A stretch of 30,333 nucleotides of DNA from a virus. Both the position numbers and the translations under genes were made by a program. Below are positions 5,981 through 15,205 of the stretch, one piece after another. A model generated the notes under the pieces. It worked only from the letters and a program-made list of their open reading frames with translations. It was not told the origin of the DNA and did no database searches. The DNA lies in IMG/VR virus record IMGVR_UViG_3300020442_000240, positions 1-30,333 of that record, one strand, 5' to 3'. The stretch's first letter is position 1; each line of letters begins with the position of its first letter.

Positions 5981-7548
5981 AAGACTAACCACCTCTGCCC
6001 AGTTGGGATTGTTATAGTTACGCCAGTATTTATTGTTAATGGTCCGACTGACATAGCATTTTTACTTGTATTCAATGTATAATTTGTTGTTACTGTCTGA
6101 TCTGTTTCTACAAATACCTGATCAGAACCACCGCCTGTAGCACCACCGCCACCGCCGATTGCACCCCAAGCAGATCCATCATAACCTTCAAAAGAAGTAT
6201 CAGTGGAATTGAACCTTATATAACCAGCTGATGGACTACCATCTCGTTGACCTGTAGTTCCTACTGGTAAATATGCAGAACCTGTATTACTTGATTTTTC
6301 AACAACAGTAGTTGTACTTGTGTATGTATCTACCCAAGCAGAACCTGTATAAACTCTTAACTTATCACTTGTTGTATTAAAATATAAGTCACCAGCTGTT
6401 AATGCATCACCGTCATTATCAACTGAAGGATCTGAAGTCTTAGCTCCTAAATATGTATCATCAAAAGTATCAGCACTTGCCGCTGCTGCTGCCGCTGAGT
6501 TAGCTGCTGCAGTCGCAGAGTTAGCCGCTTCAGTAGCTTTAGTAGTTGCAGTAGACGCTTGAGTCGTTGCAGTAGTTGCAGAGGTACCTGCATTAGTTTC
6601 TGAAGTTGCTGCTGCTGTAGCACTATTAGCTGCTGCAGTCGCAGACGATGCTGCCGCTGTAGCACTATTACCTGCATTAGTTTCTGAGGTACTAGCCTCA
6701 CTAGCTTTAGTTGATGCGGTTGATTCAGAGCTAGCTGCTGCAGTTGCACTATTAGCTGCGTTAGTCGCGCTTGTAGCTGCTGCAGTTGCAGAGTTAGCTG
6801 CGTTAGTTGCAGCTGTAGGAGCTGCTTGTATATCTGATATATTTGTAACACAGGCATTTATGTTACTAGTGTTACCTGCTACTGTTGTAACATTACCACT
6901 GATACCGGCAACCGTTGTGACGTTAGACGAGATGCCGGCGACAGTTGTGACGTTTGAGGAAATTCCTGCGACAGTTGTAACATGGCTTGTTATTCCAGCA
7001 ACTGCTACAATCTCTGATGTAATACCCGCTAAGGTTTCAAGTTCCGCGGTTGTTGGTCCCATAACCAAACCATCGCCTGTAGCGTTAACTTTAACAACTT
7101 TATCAGCTACAAGTTCTGACATACTAATATTAGATGTAGCTGATGATTCCTGTACTTTGACAGATCGATCAGCAACCTCAGATATTTGAGCTGCCATTGT
7201 CGTTAACTTATCTAGTGCCGCTTCATGTGTTTCAGCAGAGAAAGGATCTCCTGCTACATAATCTGTTGTTTGTGTAAATGGTACGTTACGTATAATTACA
7301 ATTCTATGTGTTGATGGTAACGCGTTATTTAGTGTAATAGTTGCAAACTTAGTTGCTGTGTTAATTGTAACACTGTAGTCATATGTACCACCACCACCTT
7401 TTGTTTGTAGTGTTTGTACACCAGTTGATATTACAACTGTAAAAATCTTTAATTCTGTATCTGCAGCAACTGGCGCATTAAAAGCAAAAGCCGTCGTGCT
7501 GCCATTTCCTGTATATACCTGTCTTCCTAAAGAACTGCCTATTGTCAT
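5977..7548 (-). CDS. T7 gp17-like tail fibre with repeat shaft
   Basis: A 523-residue main tail fibre. Residues about 1-140 resemble the T7 gp17 N-terminal, virion-attaching domain (GRQVYTGNGSTTAFAFNAPV, RIVIIRNVPFTQTTDYVAGDPFSAETHEAALDKLTTMAAQISEVADRSVKV). Residues about 180-225 are four near-perfect 10-residue repeats (ISSNVTTVAG), and residues about 243-357 are Ala/Ser/Thr/Asn-rich pseudo-heptads (NSATAAA, TSETNAG), probably a trimeric coiled or collagen-like shaft. Residues about 358-523 hold a globular tip with GDLYFNTTSDKLRVYTGSAW and a Gly-rich hinge (GGGGGATGGGS). The ATG overlaps the stop of the ejection protein gene upstream. Length is close to T7 gp17 (553 aa). Confidence 0.88.
   Translation of the reverse strand: MTIGSSLGRQVYTGNGSTTAFAFNAPVAADTELKIFTVVISTGVQTLQTKGGGGTYDYSVTINTATKFATITLNNALPSTHRIVIIRNVPFTQTTDYVAGDPFSAETHEAALDKLTTMAAQISEVADRSVKVQESSATSNISMSELVADKVVKVNATGDGLVMGPTTAELETLAGITSEIVAVAGITSHVTTVAGISSNVTTVAGISSNVTTVAGISGNVTTVAGNTSNINACVTNISDIQAAPTAATNAANSATAAATSATNAANSATAAASSESTASTKASEASTSETNAGNSATAAASSATAAANSATAAATSETNAGTSATTATTQASTATTKATEAANSATAAANSAAAAAASADTFDDTYLGAKTSDPSVDNDGDALTAGDLYFNTTSDKLRVYTGSAWVDTYTSTTTVVEKSSNTGSAYLPVGTTGQRDGSPSAGYIRFNSTDTSFEGYDGSAWGAIGGGGGATGGGSDQVFVETDQTVTTNYTLNTSKNAMSVGPLTINTGVTITIPTGQRWLVL
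6478..6822 (-). repeat. Ala-rich pseudo-heptad coding repeat in fibre shaft
   Basis: About 115 codons (residues 243-357 of the fibre) of degenerate 7-residue units such as NSATAAA, TSATNAA and TSETNAG, corresponding to 21-bp DNA units rich in GCTGC/GCAGT on the plus strand. The repeats are degenerate at DNA level, so recent slippage is not obvious, but unit number could vary between relatives. On other frames the same DNA gives spurious Leu/Gln-rich open frames. Confidence 0.8.
6876..7005 (-). repeat. Tandem 30-bp coding repeats in fibre
   Basis: Four consecutive 30-bp units encode I(S/T)(S)xxVTTVAG repeats in the T7-like fibre. On the plus strand each unit contains an ACNGTTGTNAC core spaced 30 bases apart. 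Synonymous differences between units show that the protein period, rather than the DNA, is maintained. Confidence 0.8.
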
Positions 7549-10289
7549 TGTTCATCTATCCCTAAAAACGAAGCATTTCTACTCGGCGGTATAAAATACC
7601 GCTGGTTATAATGCTCCATTATACTCTGTTCTCTACGGCGAAGATACCCTGGATTTGTCATTTCATTAAGGTAGTGTATGACATAATAGTCTAAAGCCCA
7701 TCTGGACCAGAATATATTGGCTCCAGGAGTAACACCCGATATAGTCCTTAAGGCCTGATTAAGGGCCTTGGTTCCTTCTCCTTGTTTAGCTTGGCTATAT
7801 ATACCCATAATATCCTCAGCCATACCAGCCGTAGGACCCATAGCAAACGGTATAAATTGGTTACTGTATCTATTGTAGTTACCAAATAATAGATCGCCAT
7901 ATAAACCAAAACCACCACCTTGTGATATAGCTCTTGTTATTTGTGCTTTAAGCACGTCTGGATTTGATTCAGCAAAAGCATCTGGTATAGTATAAGGTTC
8001 CTTACCTTTAGATACATCTTTTAACATAGTAGATAACCAACCAAAACCTGTTTGTGCAACAATTAATGATGCAAGTAATTTACCATTTACTTGACCGCCA
8101 GATCTTACTGAGTTAACTTGTGCACCAGCTGCTTTACGAATTACTGTAATTGGAAATGATTTAAACAAGGTAATATGTCTCATCATTTCACCTACAAATG
8201 TACCTGATTGTGTACCTTGACTTAATGCAGCACGTTCCCAAGCACCTGGCATAATAATACCTGAGTTTACAGAATCAGTATACATTGTAGATAGTCTTTG
8301 TCTAAGTAAATGACGAGCTTGTTTATTTGTAATACCAGTAACTTTGGCTGTATCTACTGGTATGAAAGATAGTTCTTGTATTCTACCTTCATCTTTTAAT
8401 GCTTGAATATATCTACCTACTTCAACATCATCTAAGTTATCTACAAAATCAGCAAGTAACATTTCACCTTGATCAGATTTTTGTATACCATATTTACGAT
8501 AAATATTCCATTCAGTTTCACTAATACGATACTGTAGCATTGTATTACGTATACCTTCAGGTAACTTATTAAATGCTTTATTTTTATGACTTGCTATATT
8601 GTGTGATAATTGAAAAGCAAGACCTACACGATGAGAATCATTCCACCAGTTCATTAAGTTATATTTAAAGAAGATCTGCATGGCTTTAGTTAATTTACCA
8701 GGTACATTATCATTAGCACCAAAACGTGCATATGCAGCACCTCTAAATCCGTCAAGAGCTATACCCATACTATTTGCTCTCATACGATCAGCTTTACTAA
8801 TACCACCAACGCCTTTAAATATATTACTAAATGTATCTAGATAAGCTTTTACTGGGTTTACATTTTGTGCAATAAGTACATGAGCAGCTATAGGTACGTC
8901 TGATACAGCAGATAACATTGCACTTCCTAATTTACCCATAGTTTGTAGAGCTCGTAAACCACGGGAGTAAAAACCAAGAGTTATATTTTGAGTTATGTTA
9001 GCTGAGTTGTCAAGCTCATTCATCCAGTCATTTACTTTTTTAGGTAGTTTAGTTCTTAGATCTTTCCTACTAAATTCATCTATCTGTTTTTTTAATGCTT
9101 TTTCTTCTGCACCTGATGCATCTTTATATCTTTGTTTTGCAGTTTTTTCTGCAGCATCAGATAGTTTTTTAAGCATAACTCTAGGGTTTGTACCTAAACG
9201 TCTCATAAGAACTGTATTTCTAATAGTATGTTCCATATCATAAATATGGCTTTCTAGAAAATCTTTTGTACCATATTTTTCGTTGTATTTAATTCTGCTG
9301 TCAGCATCTTTAAAATAGATTTGTGGGTCTTGAGATAATTTTCTAGCTATATTACCAGCGCCTGTAAAACCTGTTTTTAACTTACCGCCACGTAGCATAA
9401 AGCTTCCTTTTCTATCTCTATATACAGCACCACCGTACTGTATATTTTTACCCTCGGTTAATGCTTCCCATAATGCGTATAGTCTATCATTAAAATCTTT
9501 ATCTGTTCTTCCAACATCTACTAGTGTTCTATCTATATCTATTAGAGGAACTATTGTTTTTTTCCATTCTTTATAGCTTTTAAATATTGCTTCACGGTTA
9601 TGACTTACACTAAAGATTGCATCAAAATCATTTTCAGGTCTCATAGAACCTAATTGATTTGCTTCTCTTGCTAGTTCATTATAGTTGTCAATTAAGGCTT
9701 GTGCCATTTCACCAGCTTTTTTATTTTGTACTGGTAAACCATTTATTAAGTTATAGCCTTCTTTTATTATATCGTCGTGGTATTTTTTCTGCCAGATCAG
9801 ATCATCTAATTTACGTTGCTTAAGAGTGTTATCTAATCTACCTAGACGATCGGCTACTTGTTGCATTTGTTCAGCATCAATAGAATCTTTTTGTCCATAG
9901 CCTATAGTCTTTTTACCTCTTGCATCCATAGATTCAATACTACCAACCATAAGTTGTTTTAAATATAACCAAGGATAAGGGTGTTCTTCTATATTTTTTA
10001 TATGCTGAGCTTCAACTTGTGCATCAATAAATGCATTACGTTCACGTAGTGCTTTTGCAATTTGTTGTTCTTCTATTAATTCATTTTTTATTTCTTTAGT
10101 TAGTGTAGATAATTGACTTGCAGGTATAGCTCCTTTACCTTTTTTAGTCATAGTTAATTTGCTAGACAACGCACGATATACTGTTTCAATAAACTCGTCT
10201 ATTTGCTCGCCTGTCATTTTTTTATTAACGTCAGGATAGTACCTAAGTATTATTTTTTTAATATCTAATAAACACTGTTCTTTTGCCAT
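7545..10289 (-). CDS. Internal virion/DNA-ejection protein, gp16-like C-terminal part
   Basis: A 914-residue, highly charged, mostly helical protein. It lies immediately before the T7-like fibre gene, the position of T7 gp16, whose product forms the ejection tunnel that carries DNA across the cell envelope. Visible features include a Lys-rich helical N-terminal third and a basic middle. In the region about residues 460-540, hydrophobic stretches (GKLGSAMLSAVSDVPIAAHVLIAQNV) suggest a membrane-interacting segment. Tyr/Asn-rich patches lie near the end (LFGNYNRYSNQFIPFAMGPTAGM). I see no lysozyme (SLT) catalytic motif. It is coupled by TAATG to the 598-residue gene upstream; together they total about 1,512 residues against about 1,318 for T7 gp16, so the job seems divided between two proteins. 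Assignment rests on position and composition. Confidence 0.72.
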   Translation of the reverse strand: MAKEQCLLDIKKIILRYYPDVNKKMTGEQIDEFIETVYRALSSKLTMTKKGKGAIPASQLSTLTKEIKNELIEEQQIAKALRERNAFIDAQVEAQHIKNIEEHPYPWLYLKQLMVGSIESMDARGKKTIGYGQKDSIDAEQMQQVADRLGRLDNTLKQRKLDDLIWQKKYHDDIIKEGYNLINGLPVQNKKAGEMAQALIDNYNELAREANQLGSMRPENDFDAIFSVSHNREAIFKSYKEWKKTIVPLIDIDRTLVDVGRTDKDFNDRLYALWEALTEGKNIQYGGAVYRDRKGSFMLRGGKLKTGFTGAGNIARKLSQDPQIYFKDADSRIKYNEKYGTKDFLESHIYDMEHTIRNTVLMRRLGTNPRVMLKKLSDAAEKTAKQRYKDASGAEEKALKKQIDEFSRKDLRTKLPKKVNDWMNELDNSANITQNITLGFYSRGLRALQTMGKLGSAMLSAVSDVPIAAHVLIAQNVNPVKAYLDTFSNIFKGVGGISKADRMRANSMGIALDGFRGAAYARFGANDNVPGKLTKAMQIFFKYNLMNWWNDSHRVGLAFQLSHNIASHKNKAFNKLPEGIRNTMLQYRISETEWNIYRKYGIQKSDQGEMLLADFVDNLDDVEVGRYIQALKDEGRIQELSFIPVDTAKVTGITNKQARHLLRQRLSTMYTDSVNSGIIMPGAWERAALSQGTQSGTFVGEMMRHITLFKSFPITVIRKAAGAQVNSVRSGGQVNGKLLASLIVAQTGFGWLSTMLKDVSKGKEPYTIPDAFAESNPDVLKAQITRAISQGGGFGLYGDLLFGNYNRYSNQFIPFAMGPTAGMAEDIMGIYSQAKQGEGTKALNQALRTISGVTPGANIFWSRWALDYYVIHYLNEMTNPGYLRRREQSIMEHYNQRYFIPPSRNASFLGIDEQ

Positions 10290-12085
10290 TATGATTTACT
10301 CTTTGTTATACAGTTTGCTATGTCATCGATCATCTCGGTATCGGCTTTATCATCTTTACCTAGAATCATTTCATCATTTATTTTTTCTAATTCTGCATCT
10401 CTATTTTCTTTTATACGATCTGCATCAGCTTTATTTATTTTAGTTAGTAGTACATCTGTTGATGCTTTATAATCAGCATTTGATTCATCAATTGCTTCTT
10501 TCATTTCAGGACCTTTGTCTTTATCTACAATAACAGTACCATCGATATCTGTGTCTACTTCATCTACTTTACCATCTTGTAGTCTTTGTCTTAATTCTTT
10601 TAGTTTTTGTTGTATCTGTGGTTGTAGCTTTTGTACTTGAGCTGATCTTAATATCTCTACAAACTTACGTTTATCTGCTTCTGTAACTAATTTCTTACGT
10701 GTAAGTTTTAAAATATCTCTTATTGTTAACTCATCGTAACCAATCTCTCTTAACAAAGATTCTAGTTTTTGTTTTTGTTCGTCTGCAATAGCTGCAAATT
10801 TACCAAGTGACTCTTCAGTAAAGTCGCCTAAATTATCTTTTTCAAAGTCTTTATAATGTGCTCTTACTCTGTATTTGTCCTTACCTTTTGTTACTGTAAC
10901 ACCTTCTCTAAGTTTTACAAATATTTCAAAAGCGTCCATGTTTTTTTGTATGTTACCCATTTTTTTCATGGACTCATCTAGTAACTTAATTTCTTTATTT
11001 AGTTTTACTTTTCTACGCTCTATTAATTCTAATTTTTTGATAAGACTTTCAGATCCTGAAATATCTTCCATAGCTTCCATTTTAGCGTTTAGAGCTTTTT
11101 CATCTCCTTCTAGTTTTTTAAGTTTTCTTTTTACATCTTTTTGAGCTTCTAAAGTATCTCTTATTTTTACAAAATCTTCTTCTAGTATAATTTTACTTTC
11201 TAATTCTTTTATTTCATCCATTATATTATGTACTGGACCAGGGTCTCTACCTGCTTCTGTTTCTGCTATTTCTATTTTCTTATGTTGGTTTGCTGTTTCT
11301 TCGTCAATATTCTTTGAATTTTTAATTTCAGTTTCTAGTTCTTTATAAGGTGTAGGTTTATATGCACGAGTAATAGCACCTGCTATAGAACCAAGACCAC
11401 CTGATAAAATGGTACCAGCACCTACATTTATAAGAGAATGATACATGTTATAGTCAAGTTGTTCAGCTTGTGCTTGAGCATAAATCCAAGGTTCTGTTAC
11501 AGATGTCGCAGCAAAACCGCCAGCAGCTCCTATGATACCAAACTTCTTAGCACCATCTTCCATTCTTCTAATATTTTTAGTAACTAAGTTAGCACCAGTT
11601 ACAGGTATAAGAGCTAGGTTAAATGGATCAATCATTGCCATTCCCATTTCTATAAACATACCTTTAAAAAATCTTCCGCCCGTAGCTTTAGCTAATATGT
11701 AATCTTGTTTTTTAAATGCATCGTGCCTACGTCTTGTTTCTGCAGCTCTTACATTAGAAATAGGTTCGTCAAATTTAAGTGTATCTGAACCATATAGATT
11801 ATTAGCTTCTGTAATATCTAACATTTCAAACTGATCAAATTCAGAGTTATCTAAGAAATACTGCATTGATTGAGGACTTATATACTTATTGTTTTGCATA
11901 GAGTATTCTATTCTTTTTAAACTAGTGTCTGCTGACATACGTTGGAAAGTATCAGTTGGTGATAATCCCCAACCTCTTCTTGTAGCAGCTTCTGTTACGG
12001 ATTCAGCACTAGGTTGTAGTACATCAAATGCTCTACTAGAAAATGTGGGATCTTGATAATGCTCTTTTTTTCTAAAGAAGTTCAT
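10289..12085 (-). CDS. Internal virion/DNA-ejection protein, gp16-like N-terminal part
   Basis: A 598-residue protein. Residues about 1-130 are charged (NFFRKKEHYQDPTFSSRAFDVLQPS). Residues about 140-240 contain glycine-rich hydrophobic segments (GMFIEMGMAMIDPFNLALIPVTGANL, FGIIGAAGGFAATSV, INVGAGTILSGGLGSIAGAI) of the kind expected for a protein that inserts into the envelope during DNA ejection. Residues about 245-480 are Lys/Glu-rich coiled coil, and the C-terminus is acidic. It sits between gp15-like and gp16-like genes and overlaps both by a few bases. No peptidoglycan-cleaving motif is visible. Could also be described simply as an internal core protein of a marine podovirus. Confidence 0.68.
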   Translation of the reverse strand: MNFFRKKEHYQDPTFSSRAFDVLQPSAESVTEAATRRGWGLSPTDTFQRMSADTSLKRIEYSMQNNKYISPQSMQYFLDNSEFDQFEMLDITEANNLYGSDTLKFDEPISNVRAAETRRRHDAFKKQDYILAKATGGRFFKGMFIEMGMAMIDPFNLALIPVTGANLVTKNIRRMEDGAKKFGIIGAAGGFAATSVTEPWIYAQAQAEQLDYNMYHSLINVGAGTILSGGLGSIAGAITRAYKPTPYKELETEIKNSKNIDEETANQHKKIEIAETEAGRDPGPVHNIMDEIKELESKIILEEDFVKIRDTLEAQKDVKRKLKKLEGDEKALNAKMEAMEDISGSESLIKKLELIERRKVKLNKEIKLLDESMKKMGNIQKNMDAFEIFVKLREGVTVTKGKDKYRVRAHYKDFEKDNLGDFTEESLGKFAAIADEQKQKLESLLREIGYDELTIRDILKLTRKKLVTEADKRKFVEILRSAQVQKLQPQIQQKLKELRQRLQDGKVDEVDTDIDGTVIVDKDKGPEMKEAIDESNADYKASTDVLLTKINKADADRIKENRDAELEKINDEMILGKDDKADTEMIDDIANCITKSKS

Positions 12086-13611
12086 TCCGTACTATTCATC
12101 CACTTATGAGTATTTGCAAATTTTGCTTGCCTGATCTTATCTCGTTCTGCTTCAGATTTTCTAAATGGCCAAACACCATATATGTCGCCTTCTGGTTTAA
12201 TTGAAAGTTCATTTGGGTCATTAAGTAATTCCCAAGGTATTACAATATCTGAACCATCAACATCTAACCAAGGTTGTGCACCAAATGGGGTATTAACAAA
12301 TATTTGTATACCTTCTCTACCATCAGGAGCATTTCTTAAAACTAATTCTTCTTCTACTAATCTTAGAGTTTCTCTTCTTTTATCTGCATCATCTAGTGGT
12401 GAGTCACTCATACTTTCAAAAACTTGTGGATTATATACACTAAAAATATATTCTTGAAGCATTGCATTAACACTAGGTATTTGTTTAATGTTTAACAGAT
12501 TATTTTTTATTGTATCTGCTTGTAGTCTTTGTCCACCTACCTCAAAATTTTGATCAACAATAATTTTTACACCGTCAATATCACTAGTTCCAATTATTTC
12601 CTTACCACCTTTTAATGAATTAAATGCAGTCTCCATGGCTGTTGTAATGTCTTGTCCTGATAGGTTATGTTGTAAAATACCCATTTTTACGATTCTGTCT
12701 TGTAATTCTGTTTTTATCATACCTTTATAAAATGGGTCACCACCAGAAAGTGCATCAGTAAAATCTTCTATAAGAGCTTCAGCAGCTGTTTCTATATCTC
12801 CTTTTTCTAGACCGTCGATCTTTTTATCTCCACCCAGCATAGCGTCAACATTTATTTTCTCAGCTTCAAAAAATAAGTTCTGTTGATCTGGTAGCATACC
12901 TAAGCCTAATTGATCAATAAGTGGTAGGTCTAATTCTTTAAAAAAATCTGAAGCTTCTTCTACACCACCTAGTTCCATTTCTTTTTGTTTTAAGTACATA
13001 CCTTTTTGTTGACCCCTTAATGAATCATATTTAGCTTTTTCTCCTAGTATATATGATTGAGGGTATATACTTTTAAATTTTGTACCAGATACTGTTTGTG
13101 TGTCTTTCATTTGCTGTGTATACGCTGCAAGGTTTGTAGAAGGATCTATATCTGTAAAGTCGTCTGTATAATCTAAATGGTATTGAGCTTGGTCATTATT
13201 ATAAGCAGTTATATATGTATTTCCAAGAGTATTACTTGTACCAAGTATACTCATTAAATCCTCATCGTTATATTTATTATAATCAGGAAACGCTTTTGAC
13301 AAAGTACTACTTGCAAATTCTTGTTTTAAATTACCATCAAGATAAGCTTGTTTAAAATTAATTTGATCAGCTTCGTATTTTTGTTTAAATTCTACATCAT
13401 TTATATTATCTTTTACTGTAGTAGCTAAAGCACCAGCAGCTTTATTCATATCTCTTTTTTTGCTTGCATCAAGTAAAGTACTACTTAAACTTAATAATGA
13501 AGCACCAAGACTTGAACTACTTGATGAGCCCATAGTCGGAGCTCCACCTTGAATACCACCTACACTAATACCTGTAATACTTTTTTTAGCTGTATACGTT
13601 TTAATCGCCAT
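12082..13611 (-). CDS. Internal virion protein, gp15-like
   Basis: A 509-residue protein. The N-terminus is Gly/Ser-rich (GGIQGGAPTMGSSSSSSLGASLLSL); the remainder is acidic and helical, with repeated patterns such as FKQKYEADQINFKQAYLDGN. In T7 order, gp14-gp15-gp16 follow the tail tubular genes, and this gene occupies the gp15 slot together with the 360-residue gene before it. The start ATGGCGATTAA overlaps the end of that gene by 11 bases, so the two are translationally coupled. Probable role: ring or tunnel component ejected with the DNA. Recognised by gene order, not by motif. Confidence 0.62.
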   Translation of the reverse strand: MAIKTYTAKKSITGISVGGIQGGAPTMGSSSSSSLGASLLSLSSTLLDASKKRDMNKAAGALATTVKDNINDVEFKQKYEADQINFKQAYLDGNLKQEFASSTLSKAFPDYNKYNDEDLMSILGTSNTLGNTYITAYNNDQAQYHLDYTDDFTDIDPSTNLAAYTQQMKDTQTVSGTKFKSIYPQSYILGEKAKYDSLRGQQKGMYLKQKEMELGGVEEASDFFKELDLPLIDQLGLGMLPDQQNLFFEAEKINVDAMLGGDKKIDGLEKGDIETAAEALIEDFTDALSGGDPFYKGMIKTELQDRIVKMGILQHNLSGQDITTAMETAFNSLKGGKEIIGTSDIDGVKIIVDQNFEVGGQRLQADTIKNNLLNIKQIPSVNAMLQEYIFSVYNPQVFESMSDSPLDDADKRRETLRLVEEELVLRNAPDGREGIQIFVNTPFGAQPWLDVDGSDIVIPWELLNDPNELSIKPEGDIYGVWPFRKSEAERDKIRQAKFANTHKWMNSTE

Positions 13612-14683
13612 AGCTTAACATCCTCGACATCTTATTACTTATGTTGTTTCCTTGCTGTAAATCTTTAACTCTTACAGCATCACCATTTACTAAAGCAAGG
13701 TCTAATGCAGTACGGTTACTATATCTTTCATAGTTTTTACCATCCCATCTTATTGTAGGAACTATATACCAATTACCATATTGATCCTGTTCTACAGCTG
13801 TTCTTTGTGATTCACCATACTCTGTTCTTCTAGTTTTATCAGTCATATTTTTTCCAAACCAGTCTGACATCACAGCTATTTTCATTGCAACGTCATCTGT
13901 ATAATAATCTTCCATAGTAAGTGTTTCAAGATTATCTGGAACTCCCATTGCTATTTTAGCTAATTCATCATTTACAAATTGGTGGAGCTGTTTTATTTCA
14001 GTTCTTGCTTGTATTCTATAATTTTTAAAAGCTTGATAGAAGTGTTTTTGTACTTCTTCTTTATCCATCTTATTATGTTTACCTGATAATATTTCTTCCA
14101 TCAGTTTCATTGGAGATGTTTTTGCAGATCCTTTCATATAAGCAGTATGATAACCTTTTTCAGCTTTATCTTTTAATTCAAAACTAGTATTTGTAGACAT
14201 ATATTGTTGTGCACCTTCAAAAGCAAAAGCTGTTTGTGCTTGTTTTAATTCATATGAATCTGGGTTTTCTTCAATGCTTTTTATATTTTCATTTATTGTA
14301 TTTGTCAGTATTGATTTTCTACCGTTCATATTAATAGCAGATTCTGAAACAATAGCTTTTGTTAACGATTGCTCTTTATATTTATTTGTGTAAGCTGACC
14401 ATAAATCTTCTGCTGTTTTATTAGGTGGTACAAACTCATCTTGTTGTAGTAATGAATCTATATTATCCTTTACTTGATTTGTATAAGTATTAGGATTGTC
14501 TCTATCGCTGCTAAGAGGATTTCTTGCATATTCTTCAGGTACTATAGATCCATTTAAATCTTTTTCAAAACCAGTTTGTGCTTTTTCAAAGGCAGCTGAT
14601 TTATTAAATACCCATGCTTTAGCCTCTTCTACTTCTAGTTGGCTTGTTTGTTTTGTTTGTGAATAACCTGGTACTATCGGCAT
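13601..14683 (-). CDS. Internal virion protein, gp15-like (N-terminal partner)
   Basis: A 360-residue charged helical protein, MPIVPGYSQTKQTSQLEVEEAKAWV.... I chose the ATG at 14683, which forms TAATG with the preceding stop and has a GGGGGA site upstream, over a TTG at 14695. Composition is Lys/Glu/Gln/Asn-rich with a C-terminal WYIVPTIRWDGKNYERYSNRTALD segment. Located between gp14-like and the 509-residue protein; these two together probably replace a single gp15. No TM segment or enzymatic motif. Confidence 0.62.
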   Translation of the reverse strand: MPIVPGYSQTKQTSQLEVEEAKAWVFNKSAAFEKAQTGFEKDLNGSIVPEEYARNPLSSDRDNPNTYTNQVKDNIDSLLQQDEFVPPNKTAEDLWSAYTNKYKEQSLTKAIVSESAINMNGRKSILTNTINENIKSIEENPDSYELKQAQTAFAFEGAQQYMSTNTSFELKDKAEKGYHTAYMKGSAKTSPMKLMEEILSGKHNKMDKEEVQKHFYQAFKNYRIQARTEIKQLHQFVNDELAKIAMGVPDNLETLTMEDYYTDDVAMKIAVMSDWFGKNMTDKTRRTEYGESQRTAVEQDQYGNWYIVPTIRWDGKNYERYSNRTALDLALVNGDAVRVKDLQQGNNISNKMSRMLSYGD

Positions 14684-15147
14684 TATGTCCCCCAATATCC
14701 TTCTGATTTACCAGCGTCATAAACTTTCTTACCGCCGCCTAGTAAAGTTTCCATCATTGCAAGATCTGAGGCAGCTTGCATAGACTGACCTCTAAATCTC
14801 TCTGTTGCTTTTTGTGAATCTAAGCTAGCTTTTTTAACGTCAGCACCATATACAATAGCAAGTCGATCAATCTCACCTTGTGTTGCAGTATCCATAGCTA
14901 CGTTCATTGGTGTACCTTCCATTGTAACACCAGATGCACCATATCCTGCTCGTTGACTTCCTAGTACTCGTTGTACACTATCTACGTGTCTAAATACAGC
15001 AAAATCAGTCTGATCATCGACCATCTGTTTATTTTGCTCGGCCATTGCAATATTATAGTTTACAGCACTTTGGTTAGCATCATTTTTTATTTGGTTAGAA
15101 CCTAAAGCTAAGGTAGTACCGGCTATTGCTAAAGCTGTTACGCACAT
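14683..15147 (-). CDS. Internal virion protein, gp14-like
   Basis: A 154-residue protein. The first 20 residues are hydrophobic (CVTALAIAGTTLALGSNQI); the rest is a long Ala/Gln-rich helix region (VNYNIAMAEQNKQMVDDQTDF, AGYGASGVTMEGTPMNVAMD). The SQRAGYGASGVTMEGTP segment is a hallmark of T7-type internal virion protein B (gp14), which inserts in the outer membrane during ejection. Size and position directly after tail tubular protein B agree. An AAAGGAG ribosome-binding site lies nine bases before the ATG in a 37-base gap. Confidence 0.8.
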   Translation of the reverse strand: MCVTALAIAGTTLALGSNQIKNDANQSAVNYNIAMAEQNKQMVDDQTDFAVFRHVDSVQRVLGSQRAGYGASGVTMEGTPMNVAMDTATQGEIDRLAIVYGADVKKASLDSQKATERFRGQSMQAASDLAMMETLLGGGKKVYDAGKSEGYWGT

Positions 15148-15176
15148 TAAGACATTCTCCTTTTATGTAATAGTAT

Positions 15177-15205
15177 ATTATATATCATCTGTCGGACACC
15201 ACCAA
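15177..15205 (-). promoter_or_regulatory. Possible sigma70-like promoter before internal virion genes
   Basis: On the minus strand TTGGTG (15205-15200) is separated by 17 bases from a perfect TATAAT (15182-15177). The -35 box overlaps the end of the tail tubular B gene and the -10 lies in one of the few gaps in the late operon. AT-rich sequence makes chance matches common, so this is a weak call. Confidence 0.3.

Noticed and set aside
6447-6857. Leu/Gln-rich 136-codon frame on the minus strand
   Set aside because: A frame-shifted shadow of the Ala-rich fibre repeat; extreme composition, no ribosome-binding site.
2487-7548. Diversity-generating retroelement at the fibre genes
   Set aside because: No reverse transcriptase and no template/variable repeat pair seen in the window.
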